Shown here one piece after another: positions 32,056 to 40,491 of a stretch of 50,929 nt of DNA. Every line of letters starts with the position of its first letter. Position 1 is the first letter of the stretch. A model generated the notes under the pieces. It was not told where the DNA came from. It made no database searches and saw only the letters and a program-made list of their open reading frames with translations. A program made the position numbers and the translations under genes. This stretch comes from JBEKYD01 sp049509915 (GTDB lineage Bacteria > Acidobacteriota > Terriglobia > Bryobacterales > Bryobacteraceae): assembly GCA_049509915.1 (NCBI GenBank), contig JBEKZL010000013.1, forward strand, positions 1 to 50,929, in the 5' to 3' direction.

Positions 32056-33507
32056 TCAGGGTGCCAATGGCAGCGGGGTATTCGCCGCCACGTACAGCAC
32101 GACGGCGATTCTGCCGGAGTCTTCCATGCGATGATACTCCAGCGGGGCGTCGCCCGCCCCTAGCCTCGTGCTTCTGAGCGGGACCTCCGCGTTGCCCACC
32201 TTGAGGCGGACGCGCTCCAGTCTAACGTGCATCGCGTTGCCGCCGCCTCCTGATTCGCTGACGTAACTCGCCTGGCCCTCCGCTCTGGAGCCGGCTTTGG
32301 CGACGACTACGCCGTCCACCTGAAGATCGCCGGCAAGCACGAACGCGATCGGTCCCGCGTTTGCCGCCGTCTTCGCGCTCAGGTCTTCGACCGAAATCAG
32401 CGTTACCGGCGTTCCTTCACGCAAAACTGGCAGGGACGTTGCCGCCGCCGCGTTTGGCACGTGGGTGGTTAGCTTGCGTAACACGAACTCTTCGGCCAGA
32501 TGGCCTGCCGCTCTGCCGCCGAAACCCTCCAGGACGTTATGAAAAAGCCGCAGTTCGGTTCGCGAACTGGCGGGATAGTACAGGGTAGAAATCTCGCTGG
32601 ACGCCGCGCCGCCCAGAACATCGGAATAGTCGGGCTGCCAGTGTCCGTTGTCACCCTTGCAAACGAAAGCGGTCGCGATGGCATAGAGGAATCGCGAGCG
32701 GATGCTGCCGGTGCCCTTGTAGAAGTAGCGAGGGTCCTGGTGAAAGACCGACTGGGTTAGCACGTGGCCAATCAGGGTGTTGCTCACACGGTTGGCGTAC
32801 TGGGCCCCAAAACGCTTGGCATACCCTTCCGTTCCCTGGCCGAATTCGCGGTAGGTGTTCCGCTCCTGCTCAATCGCCGCGGCGATTCCGGTACCCAACA
32901 ATCGAACCGGATCGATAATGGTCTTCCAGCCAAGCTGAAACTTTTGTGCGGCAGTCAGCGGAGCCGGATTCGGTTCATAGGCGACGAAGAAGTGCGGAAA
33001 TATGCCTAACAGACGCTGCTGCTCCTCGGCCTTCACCTGCTCGCTCGCCAGTTCGTGCTGCGAGAGACCGACGTCTACTTTGCTGGACGACCGAGCCACT
33101 TGCAGTACGGCGGGCGGCAACGTCCGATCCTCTCCTGCAACGACCGTCACGATTGGCGCCTTCCAAACCGCGAACCCACCGGCGTTGATCGTAATCACGT
33201 AGCTTCCCGGCGGCACGGCGGAAAAGTGGAAAGCCCCGGCGTCGTCGGTGATGGTGGTGCGCTGGCTGGCGGACGCGCCAGCTTCCAACGTGACAACCGC
33301 GGCCACTACCGCCGATCCGGAACTGTCCGTCACCGCACCCTGAATGGCGCCGGCGCCGGGCGGCACATCCTGCGCAACCGCAGGTTGGGCGCATGTCGAT
33401 CCTGGAGTCGACAGCATCCAGATGGCCGCCACGAAACACGGAATCACCGGGCGAAAAGTCCGTCGGCGCGCCGCTGGCCTGGTTACCGTAAGCCGGGATG
33501 TCGTCAT
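32056..33507 (-). CDS. Exported protein with carboxypeptidase-regulatory-like domain
   Basis: A 483-residue protein with an N-terminal signal region (hydrophobic about 20-40, ending T-C-A-Q). Residues about 52-135 form a carboxypeptidase-regulatory-like beta-sandwich (G-A-I-Q-G-A-V-T-D-S-S-G-S-A-V, F-H-F-S-A-V-P-P-G-S-Y). The rest (about 165-480) is a family I associate with Acidobacteria, with H-Q-D-P-R-Y-F-Y-K-G-T-G and a beta-rich end. Function unknown; probably located in the periplasm or outer membrane. GGGAGG lies just before the ATG and a TATAAA box a little further upstream. It diverges from the NHL-repeat gene. Confidence 0.7.
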   Translation of the reverse strand: MTTSRLTVTRPAARRRTFRPVIPCFVAAIWMLSTPGSTCAQPAVAQDVPPGAGAIQGAVTDSSGSAVVAAVVTLEAGASASQRTTITDDAGAFHFSAVPPGSYVITINAGGFAVWKAPIVTVVAGEDRTLPPAVLQVARSSSKVDVGLSQHELASEQVKAEEQQRLLGIFPHFFVAYEPNPAPLTAAQKFQLGWKTIIDPVRLLGTGIAAAIEQERNTYREFGQGTEGYAKRFGAQYANRVSNTLIGHVLTQSVFHQDPRYFYKGTGSIRSRFLYAIATAFVCKGDNGHWQPDYSDVLGGAASSEISTLYYPASSRTELRLFHNVLEGFGGRAAGHLAEEFVLRKLTTHVPNAAAATSLPVLREGTPVTLISVEDLSAKTAANAGPIAFVLAGDLQVDGVVVAKAGSRAEGQASYVSESGGGGNAMHVRLERVRLKVGNAEVPLRSTRLGAGDAPLEYHRMEDSGRIAVVLYVAANTPLPLAP

Positions 33508-33523
33508 CCGCCTCCCAGTACGA

Positions 33524-33529
33524 TTTATA
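33524..33529 (-). promoter_or_regulatory. Candidate -10 box (TATAAA, minus strand)
   Basis: On the minus strand TATAAA lies 16 bases before the ATG of the carboxypeptidase-regulatory-domain gene, with GGGAGG between. In GC-rich surroundings this is a reasonable -10 element, though it would give a very short leader and no convincing -35 was found. Confidence 0.3.
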
Positions 33530-33868
33530 GCAGGAACCGAAAGGGGTTGTCGCCCACGCGCCCTCCCGGCTTCACCATTCGGGTTGAGCGGCGTTGCGCT
33601 GCGCCACGCGAGAATCTCCCGAGAACAAACCCCGCGCTTCCGCCACTATTCAAGTGAATTGCCATTGAGGCCGAGAAGTTTACCAGCCGGGGCGGTTCGC
33701 CTCATGGTATAAATCAAGAAAAGTCGCTTGTGTTGTCAAGATACGGAAAGAGCGGAGGGATTTCCTCGCTCCCTGCGCACACGTCCGGTTTCGCGGCGGT
33801 CTAAGGCCGCGGAGCCAGCCCGCTCTCCCCTTTTCCGCGTCGAACAGAAAGTCGAGGTATTGAGAACC

Positions 33869-36598
33869 GTGTTCAGGGTTCTTCCGGGATTGGTCGTAGT
33901 GGTCGCTGTCGGTTCGCTCGGGGCACAGAATGTAATCGAGACGGTGGCGGGGGGAAACCCTCCGATTACGCCTGTTTCCGCCGTTTCGGCGTCCATCGGC
34001 GATCCACCGCGGGTCGCGCTCGACGGCTCCGGCAATTTCTATTTCGGCGGCCTTCATTCGGTTTTCAAGGTCGATACTTCCGGTACCCTCACGCGCATTG
34101 CCGGTAACGGCCGCGCCGGCTACCTCGGCGATGGCGGTCCAGCTATCGCCGCCCAACTCGAATTTCCCGCCGGGATTGCCGTCGATCCCGGCGGCAACGT
34201 CTACGTCGCCGACCGCGATGCCGCCGTCGTCCGCTGCATCTCCGCGAGCGGCGCCATTTCCACTTACGCCGGCACCGGCGTCCCCGGCTATAGCGGCGAC
34301 GGAGGGCGGGCCGCCTCGGCTCAATTGAGCGGCCCGCTCGGCGTCGCTATCGATGTCAATGGCAACCTCTACGTGGCCGATGCCGGCAACAACGTCGTCC
34401 GCAAAATCTCCGCCAATGGAACCATCGCCACCGTGGCCGGCAATGGCGTGCCCGGCTTCACCGCCGATAGCGTCCAGGCCACCGTCACCAGCCTCAATTC
34501 ACCGGAAGGCGTGGCTGTCGATGCCTCCGGCAATCTTTACATTGCCGATACGGTCAACGACCGCGTCCGCATGGTGTCGCCCACGGGAGTCGTCTCCACC
34601 GTCGCCGGCACCGGCCTTTCGGCCGTCTACGGCTCCATCTGGGACAACACCGGCGTTTCCACCACCACCGGCGATGGCGGTCCGGCCACCGCCGCGGCTG
34701 TCGTCCTGCCCACCGACGTGGCCCTCGATTCCGCGGGGAATCTCTACATCGCCGACTACGGCAACGGCCGCATCCGTCAAGTCGTCAAAGGCACCATCAA
34801 TACCCTCGCCGGAACGGCCGATGGCGCGCCCCTCGAAATCGGGCAGTTGGCCGCTTCCGAACAGCTCAACGGGCCCACCGGCCTGGCCGTGAACGCCGCA
34901 GGCATCCTCTATTTCGCCGAAGGCTCCATCGGCACCGGCTCTGGCCTCGCGCCCGGCGATTTCCGCGTCTGGGAAATCAATTCCGCCGGTGTGCTGGTAG
35001 CCGCCGCCGGCAACGGCCTCGAAAGCTACTCCGGCGATGGAGGCGCCGCCGCGGTAGCTCAATTGGACAACCCCGCGGGCGTGGCCGTCGATTCCTCCGG
35101 TAACCTCTATGTCGCCGACACGCTGAATCATCGCGTGCGGAAGATCTCACCCGCCGGCGTCATCGCCACGGTGGCGGGCACCGGCGAGGCGGGCGTTTAC
35201 GGCGACGGCGGCCCCGCCACCAGCGCCCAACTGGATAGTCCGATGGGTGTTTTCATGGGCGCTAACGGTGTTCTCTATATCGCCGACACCGGCAACAACC
35301 GCATCCGCATGGTCGCCGCCAACGGGCAGATTTTCACCCTGGCGGGCAATGGCAATGCCGCCTTTTATGGCGATGGCCTCCAGGGCGCATTTGCCTCGGT
35401 GCACGCGCCCCAGGGTATCACCGTCGATGTCAATGGCAACGTCCTGGTGGCCGATACCGGCAACCAGCGCATTCGCGGCATCGCTCCCGATGGCACCATC
35501 CACACCGTAGCCGGCAGCGGCGGCCAGGGTTTTTCCGGCGACGGCGGCCCCGCTACCAGCGCCCAGCTTAACCTGCCGGCCGCCCTGGCCACCGATGCCG
35601 CCGGTAATATCTACGTCGCCGACACCGGCAACAACCGCGTGCGCGCCATCTCCCCGTTGGGAAATATCTCTACCGTCGCCGGCAACGGATCGGGTTCCGT
35701 GCTTAGCGCTCCTCAGGGAGTGGCCGTCGACGCCGCCGGCGATCTCTTTATCGCCGATACCGGCCATGGCCAGATCCGCGAAATCCCCTCCGGCGGTCAA
35801 CTGACTACGATTGCCGGTACCGGCGTCTGCTGCTATTCCGGCGACGGTGGCTCCCCCGCAGCGGCCGCGTTGAACCTGCCTCAAGGCCTAGCCGTCGATG
35901 CGTCGGGCGACCTGTTTATCGCCGATACTGCCAACAGCGCCGTGCGCGCCATCGAGCCCGGCTCCAGCGCGCCCTCCATCGCCGCCGTCGTCAACGGCGC
36001 CAGCGGCCAATCCGGCGCCCTGGCTCCCGGTGAAGTGGTGGTGGTCTACGGCTCCGGACTCGGCCCCGGCATCCTCGCGGCCGCGCCCAACGGCGCCCCC
36101 CAACTGGCTAACGCCAGCCTGCTGTTCAACGGGATCGCCGGCGCCATGCTCTACGCTTCCTCCAGCCAGCTCTCGGCCGTTGCGCCGGCCGGCCTGAGCG
36201 GTTCCACGGTTACTGTTACCGCTGTCTATGGCGATGTGGAATCGCCCTCGCCGGTGCTCTCCCTGGCCCCGGCCGCGCCTGCCCTGTTCACCGCCCCGGG
36301 CGCCGGTTCCGGCCAGGCTGAAGCCCTCAACCAGAACGGCTCATTGAACAGCGCCGCCAACCCAGCCATCGCCGGCAGCACCGTTACTCTGTTCGCCACC
36401 GGCCTGGCAACCGATTCTACGCCCGTAGTCGTCGTCCAGGGCCTGACCGCGGTCGTGCAGTCGGTCTCCGCCGCCGCCCAGGGTGTCGTCCAGATCGCTG
36501 TCCAGGTCCCCAGCATCCTGACCACCGGTGCCGCGTCGGTCTTCCTCGATTCCAACGGAGTCGCCAGTCCCTCCGGCGTCACCATCGCCATTCAGTAG
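33869..36598 (+). CDS. Exported NHL-repeat protein with Solibacter-type C-terminal domain
   Basis: A 909-residue exported protein from GTG 33869 (GAGG 11 bases upstream; TTG 33860 is an alternative). The signal peptide runs to about residue 20 (V-V-V-V-A-V-G-S-L-G-A-Q). More than ten NHL-type beta-propeller repeats follow, each with variants of G-N-L-Y-V-A-D-T-G-N-N-R-V-R-K-I and V-A-G-N-G, probably forming two propellers. From about residue 700 comes a domain with A-P-G-E-V-V-V-V-Y-G-S-G-L-G-P and F-N-G-I-A-G-A-M-L-Y-A-S, which I recognise as the Solibacter uncharacterised C-terminal domain (TIGR03437). No enzymatic motif; probably a surface binding protein. The C-terminal domain is a good taxonomic pointer. 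Confidence 0.88.
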   Translation: MFRVLPGLVVVVAVGSLGAQNVIETVAGGNPPITPVSAVSASIGDPPRVALDGSGNFYFGGLHSVFKVDTSGTLTRIAGNGRAGYLGDGGPAIAAQLEFPAGIAVDPGGNVYVADRDAAVVRCISASGAISTYAGTGVPGYSGDGGRAASAQLSGPLGVAIDVNGNLYVADAGNNVVRKISANGTIATVAGNGVPGFTADSVQATVTSLNSPEGVAVDASGNLYIADTVNDRVRMVSPTGVVSTVAGTGLSAVYGSIWDNTGVSTTTGDGGPATAAAVVLPTDVALDSAGNLYIADYGNGRIRQVVKGTINTLAGTADGAPLEIGQLAASEQLNGPTGLAVNAAGILYFAEGSIGTGSGLAPGDFRVWEINSAGVLVAAAGNGLESYSGDGGAAAVAQLDNPAGVAVDSSGNLYVADTLNHRVRKISPAGVIATVAGTGEAGVYGDGGPATSAQLDSPMGVFMGANGVLYIADTGNNRIRMVAANGQIFTLAGNGNAAFYGDGLQGAFASVHAPQGITVDVNGNVLVADTGNQRIRGIAPDGTIHTVAGSGGQGFSGDGGPATSAQLNLPAALATDAAGNIYVADTGNNRVRAISPLGNISTVAGNGSGSVLSAPQGVAVDAAGDLFIADTGHGQIREIPSGGQLTTIAGTGVCCYSGDGGSPAAAALNLPQGLAVDASGDLFIADTANSAVRAIEPGSSAPSIAAVVNGASGQSGALAPGEVVVVYGSGLGPGILAAAPNGAPQLANASLLFNGIAGAMLYASSSQLSAVAPAGLSGSTVTVTAVYGDVESPSPVLSLAPAAPALFTAPGAGSGQAEALNQNGSLNSAANPAIAGSTVTLFATGLATDSTPVVVVQGLTAVVQSVSAAAQGVVQIAVQVPSILTTGAASVFLDSNGVASPSGVTIAIQ

Positions 36599-36653
36599 AA
36601 AGCCGTTCAGCCAAACCGCCCCTCATCGTGGAGCGGTCTCTTTCGGTTTGCCA

Positions 36654-36673
36654 CGCCGGGACTCTTCCCGGCG
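36654..36673. repeat. CTCT-loop hairpin after the NHL gene
   Basis: CGCCGGGA-CTCT-TCCCGGCG is a perfect eight-base-pair inverted repeat with the same loop and similar flanks (TGCC before, CTTTGTC after) as the hairpin at 31498-31519. It lies between two convergent genes. It may serve as a bidirectional terminator, although the T-run is poor. Confidence 0.65.
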
Positions 36674-36840
36674 CTTTGTCTCGACCCCCACGTTACCCAG
36701 GAAACGTCGGGCCGCCGGAGATCGCCATCCGTGCCTACCCGGTCGTAATCCAGCGTGACCCGCTGGCCGTCATCCGCGCTCTGCGTGCGGCGTGACCGTG
36801 GTCCAGCCGCACGAAGCCGCCAAACTGGGTCCGCCAACAT

Positions 36841-37386
36841 CTAGTAAAGCCGCGGAGGTTGGCCCTTTGCTGAAACGACTGCACGGACCGACCCTTCCCA
36901 CTTGCCAATGATGTCATTCCATTCGTGTGACGCAAAGTACTGATCGACGGGTTTCGCCAAGTCGAACTCCGGCATGAACAGACCGATTGCGCCTCGCTCC
37001 AGAAGGCCCTCAGGGACGACACGGCGCTCCCGCAGTATCAGGATGGGCAGGCCAAGCTGGTAACCCATTGCCGGTTCGATTTGACAATACGGGCTCGTAT
37101 ACCAGGCACCCTTGAGCGGGGCTTCCTCTTGGTCGGCCATATCGGTGCCAGAGTGAACGACGCCGTCGCGTACTTCGGTTCGACGAAGGGCCACGGTGAT
37201 GAGCCCATTCGACTCCAGCATAAGCCGTCGAATGGCCGTCATCGGCGCGTCCATATCATAATCCGTCACTCCGAGTGTTCGGGGTTCGAGACCCCGGCCC
37301 TGGAGATAGGCCATCAGCCGGTCGATGAACGATTGCTGTGCGGCCAAGTGCGGTTTTGGGTAACTCAAAAAGACTGGGATTCTCAT
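36841..37386 (-). CDS. TIR-like or deoxyribosyltransferase-like protein
   Basis: A 181-residue single-domain protein. It begins I-P-V-F-L-S-Y-P-K-P and has a first helix followed by G-L-E-P-R-T-L-G, then I-R-R-L-M-L-E-S-N-G-L-I-T-V-A, and later Q-I-E-P-A-M-G-Y-Q-L-G-L-P-I-L-I-L. This order of strands, with a glutamate in the E-x-x-x-G-Y-x-L-G segment, resembles TIR domains and nucleoside deoxyribosyltransferases, where that glutamate is catalytic for N-glycosidic bond cleavage (of NAD in TIR). It stands alone, convergent with the NHL gene and divergent from a phosphatase gene. A defence or nucleotide-cleaving role is possible but unproven. Confidence 0.5.
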   Translation of the reverse strand: MRIPVFLSYPKPHLAAQQSFIDRLMAYLQGRGLEPRTLGVTDYDMDAPMTAIRRLMLESNGLITVALRRTEVRDGVVHSGTDMADQEEAPLKGAWYTSPYCQIEPAMGYQLGLPILILRERRVVPEGLLERGAIGLFMPEFDLAKPVDQYFASHEWNDIIGKWEGSVRAVVSAKGQPPRLY

Positions 37387-37595
37387 TCCTCTACCTTGTG
37401 AAGTTGCCTGACCCCTCCTCAGGACCTGGCCGACACAAACCCGCCGTCGCAGGCATCAAAGACCACGCTAATATTGCACCACACCTATCGCGTGGAACGA
37501 AATTTTGCCTGCAGGCATCATCGCGGCCCCGAAATCCCTTTGTAACGCAGCTTGAATTGAGGTTTCTCGCCCCCATGTTACCCTGAAACTTACCC

Positions 37596-39110
37596 ATGAA
37601 ACGCTTCCTAGCCATCGCTCTGTCGGTATGTGCTATTGCCGGTGCCGCGCCCAGAGAACCTAAGCTGGTGGTGGCCGTCGTCTTCGATCAGCTCCGTTAC
37701 GACTACCTCACCCGCTACCGCTCCGAATATCACGCCGGCTTCGACCGCCTCCTCGGCAAGGGCGCCGTTTTTACCGATGCGCGCTACGATCACTATCCCA
37801 CCATCACCGCCGTCGGCCACAGCACCTTCCTGACCGGAGCCACTCCCGCCATCAGCGGTATCGTCGGCAATTCGTGGTTCGACCGCGCCGAGGGGAAGTC
37901 CGTCACCAGCGTTTCCGACAGCGCTACCAAGCTGGTGGGTGCATCCGGCGAAGGATCGTCGCCGCGGCGCATGCTGGTCGATACCGTCGGCGACCAGCTC
38001 AAAATGACCAGCGGCGGAGCCTCGCGCGTCATCGGTATTTCGCTCAAGGACCGGGCGGCTATCCTCCCGGCCGGCCACACCGCCGACGCCGCCTACTGGT
38101 TTGTCGACCTCACCGGCGGATTCGTAACCAGCACGTATTACCAGGATGCGTTGCCCGCCTGGGCCCGCGGCTTCGACGCCTCCCAGCCCTGCCAGCCCTA
38201 CGCCGGACAGAAGTGGCTCAACCACTCCATCCCCACTACCGGTGTCAGCCTTTGCGAAGCCGTAACCGCCAGCCCATTCGGCAACGACATGGTCGAGCGT
38301 TTCGCCGAACTCGCCCTCGAAAGTGAGCGGCTTGGCAAACGCGAATCCACCGACCTGCTGGCCGTCAGCTTTTCCTCCACCGATCTGGTCGGCCACCAAT
38401 ACGGCCCCGATTCGGCCGAAATGCGCGAGCTCTGCCTGGCTTCCGACCGGGCCCTGGGCAAACTCATCGACGCCGTCGAGCGCCAGGTCGGCCCCGACGG
38501 TTTCGTCCTCGTCGTCACTGGCGATCACGGCGTGGCGCCCATCCCCGAGGTCAACACCCAGCGTAAGATGCCCGGCGGGCGGTTGACCGGAAACCCCGTC
38601 GCCAAAGCCGTGGAGGCAGCCCTCACCAGGAAATATGGCGATGCCAGGTGGTTCGCCAATTCCGCTGAAACCGGCTTGTACCTGAACCTGGACGCTCTCG
38701 ATTCCAAGAAAATCGACCGCGCCGAAGCCGACCGCGTGGCCGCTGAAGCCGCCCTGGCCGTGCCCCACGTCTTCCGCGTTTTTACCCGCGAGCAGCTCCT
38801 CTACGGTCAATTTCAAAACGATTCCATCGGGCGCCGCGTGGCCAATGGCTTCTTCGCCCAGCGCAGTCCCGATTTGGAGGTTCTGCTCGATCCCTATTGG
38901 GTCGCTGGCAATTCGCCTGCGTCCCATAGCACTCCTTTCGGCTATGACACCCACGTCCCGCTGGTCTTTCTTGGGGCATCCATTCGCCCCGGCCGCTACA
39001 CCCAGCCGGTGACGGTCAACGACGTCGCTCCCACCCTGGCCACTCTGCTGGCCGTGGAAACCCCGGCCGGCTCGGTAGGCCGCGCGCTTGCTGAAATCTT
39101 CGTACCATAG
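37596..39110 (+). CDS. Exported alkaline phosphatase-superfamily enzyme
   Basis: A 504-residue protein with signal peptide (1-18). It belongs to the type I phosphodiesterase/nucleotide pyrophosphatase or PafA-like group: Asp31 in V-V-F-D-Q-L-R binds metal, P-T-I-T (68-71) supplies the nucleophile Thr (Thr71 by analogy with P-T-K-T of NPPs), and V-G-H-Q-Y-G-P and T-G-D-H-G-V-A-P-I-P-E supply the remaining two-zinc ligands. All key positions are present. It would hydrolyse phosphate mono- or diesters in the periplasm to gain phosphate. The length agrees with PafA-like enzymes (about 520). The ATG is the first in frame and gives a clean signal peptide. Confidence 0.87.
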   Translation: MKRFLAIALSVCAIAGAAPREPKLVVAVVFDQLRYDYLTRYRSEYHAGFDRLLGKGAVFTDARYDHYPTITAVGHSTFLTGATPAISGIVGNSWFDRAEGKSVTSVSDSATKLVGASGEGSSPRRMLVDTVGDQLKMTSGGASRVIGISLKDRAAILPAGHTADAAYWFVDLTGGFVTSTYYQDALPAWARGFDASQPCQPYAGQKWLNHSIPTTGVSLCEAVTASPFGNDMVERFAELALESERLGKRESTDLLAVSFSSTDLVGHQYGPDSAEMRELCLASDRALGKLIDAVERQVGPDGFVLVVTGDHGVAPIPEVNTQRKMPGGRLTGNPVAKAVEAALTRKYGDARWFANSAETGLYLNLDALDSKKIDRAEADRVAAEAALAVPHVFRVFTREQLLYGQFQNDSIGRRVANGFFAQRSPDLEVLLDPYWVAGNSPASHSTPFGYDTHVPLVFLGASIRPGRYTQPVTVNDVAPTLATLLAVETPAGSVGRALAEIFVP

Positions 39111-39227
39111 TGGTTATGCGGAGCTACCGAGCCGCGACCTTAAGGGAGCGGTTCTTCCTACTGCCTGCCATGGCACCAGATCGGTGTGGCGCGCGATTCG
39201 GCTTCGCCCGCCTCGGCTTCTAGCAGC

Positions 39228-40172
39228 ATGCTCTTGGAAGCCTCAGGCGCACCTTATCTTCTGCTTCAGCCCGGCGACCGGCGCTGGAGGCTCTCGAACG
39301 GGCCTTCGTGGGCGATTGGCCGCGGTGACGGCTGCGCCGTGGTGCTCGAGGGACGGTCGGTTTCACGCCTCCACGCCCTCATTCAGCGCCGCGAAGGCGG
39401 CGATTTTTCTCTGGTCGATCTGGGCAGCCGGAACGGCTCGTTCGTCAACGGCCGCAGGGTTAGCGTCCCCGTGCTGTTGCACGATTCCGACCGTCTGGTC
39501 TTCGGCGACCAGCAAGCCGTCTTCCATAATCCCGCCCCCGCCGGTACCGCGGCTGCCGAGGATTTTAACACCCGCGACGCGCCCACCACCGCTCTCCACA
39601 CCCATACTCTCACCACCATCGCCGTGGTCGATATTCGCGACTACACGCCGCTGGCGCGCAGCGTCTCCGAAGCGCTGTTGTCGCAGACCATCGGTACCTG
39701 GTTTCTGCGCGTGGGCCAAATCGTGGGCAGGATGGGCAGTTGGTCGCAGCGCTACATTGGCGACGCCGTCATGGCGGTCTGGGTCCACGAGGAAGGCGCC
39801 GCGCTCGATGCCGACCTGCGGCGTGTCCTGCGCGCCGTCAGCGAAATCGATTTCGCCACCGGCGACTTGCACAAGACTCTCCCACTCCCCGGTCCCCTGC
39901 GCGTCGGCGCCGGCATCAATACCGGCCCCGCCATCGTCGGCGGCGCCGAGTTCACCGCCTTGGGCGATACCGTCAATGCCGCCTTCCGCCTCGAAGCCGC
40001 CACCAAACAACTCGGACTCGGCGTCGCCCTGGGTGAGCGTTCCTTCAGCGAGCTCCGCGCCCCCGCCGCGTCTCCCTTCCAGCGCCGCCAGGTGACCCTC
40101 AAAGGGTACGACGAACCCGCCACCGCTTGGGGTATCGGTTTCGAAGACCTCAATCGGTTTTTGAAAGGGTGA
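39228..40172 (+). CDS. FHA domain-class III adenylate/guanylate cyclase
   Basis: A 314-residue protein from ATG 39228; GTG 39186 in the same frame is possible. Residues 25-95 form an FHA domain with the phosphothreonine-binding pattern G-R (31-32), S-R-L-H (46-49) and N-G-S-F-V-N-G (69-75). Residues about 128-305 form a class III nucleotidyl cyclase domain: metal-binding Asp135 in V-V-D-I-R, Asp179 in I-G-D-A-V-M-A-V-W, and L-G-D-T-V-N-A-A-F-R-L-E with the transition-state Asn/Arg. It would make cyclic AMP or GMP under control of a phosphorylated partner, so a Ser/Thr kinase elsewhere is expected. No membrane segment. Confidence 0.87.
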   Translation: MLLEASGAPYLLLQPGDRRWRLSNGPSWAIGRGDGCAVVLEGRSVSRLHALIQRREGGDFSLVDLGSRNGSFVNGRRVSVPVLLHDSDRLVFGDQQAVFHNPAPAGTAAAEDFNTRDAPTTALHTHTLTTIAVVDIRDYTPLARSVSEALLSQTIGTWFLRVGQIVGRMGSWSQRYIGDAVMAVWVHEEGAALDADLRRVLRAVSEIDFATGDLHKTLPLPGPLRVGAGINTGPAIVGGAEFTALGDTVNAAFRLEAATKQLGLGVALGERSFSELRAPAASPFQRRQVTLKGYDEPATAWGIGFEDLNRFLKG

Positions 40173-40491
40173 ACCGGTAGTCTGGAACCTCGCTCGTGCC
40201 GCCAGGCGCCGATGACTCCCGCTCAACCAGACCCACCCCCATTTCCTTGGTGCTGTTCTGTGAGCTTCCTCACATACTGAGGAGCTGGTTGAAAAAACGC
40301 TGTTAAAAGCGGGGCGTTGGATGTACAATCCAAAACGGAAACACAGGATTAGTGGTTAGTACTGGCCGGGAGTCACCGCCGCATCGGCTTATTGGTGCGC
40401 TGCCCTAAGTGGTTTTGTGTGCCCCGGCCGAAAACGGGAACTTTCAATGACTCTGTGTCGGCCTTCCCTCAACGACCTAAAGGAGAAAAGG
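40173..40491 (+). promoter_or_regulatory. Leader and candidate promoter of the TonB-dependent receptor
   Basis: This 319-base gene-less stretch contains an AT-rich part (40288-40335) with TTGAAA (40289-40294), TGTTAA (40301-40306) and TACAAT (40324-40329). TGTTAA and TACAAT are 17 bases apart, a normal sigma-70 spacing, although the -35 match is poor. The leader to the GTG start would be about 155 bases, long enough for post-transcriptional control. An AAAGGAG ribosome-binding site precedes the start by seven bases. Confidence 0.4.

Noticed and set aside
34499..35884. Gly/Ala/Val/Asp-rich minus-strand frames opposite the NHL repeats
   Set aside because: They mirror the repeated G-N-L-Y-V-A-D codons of the sense gene and have no recognisable fold.
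37608..38954. 448-codon minus-strand frame opposite the phosphatase
   Set aside because: The sense gene has a signal peptide and all catalytic motifs; the antisense frame is Gly/Asp/Val-rich with no motif.
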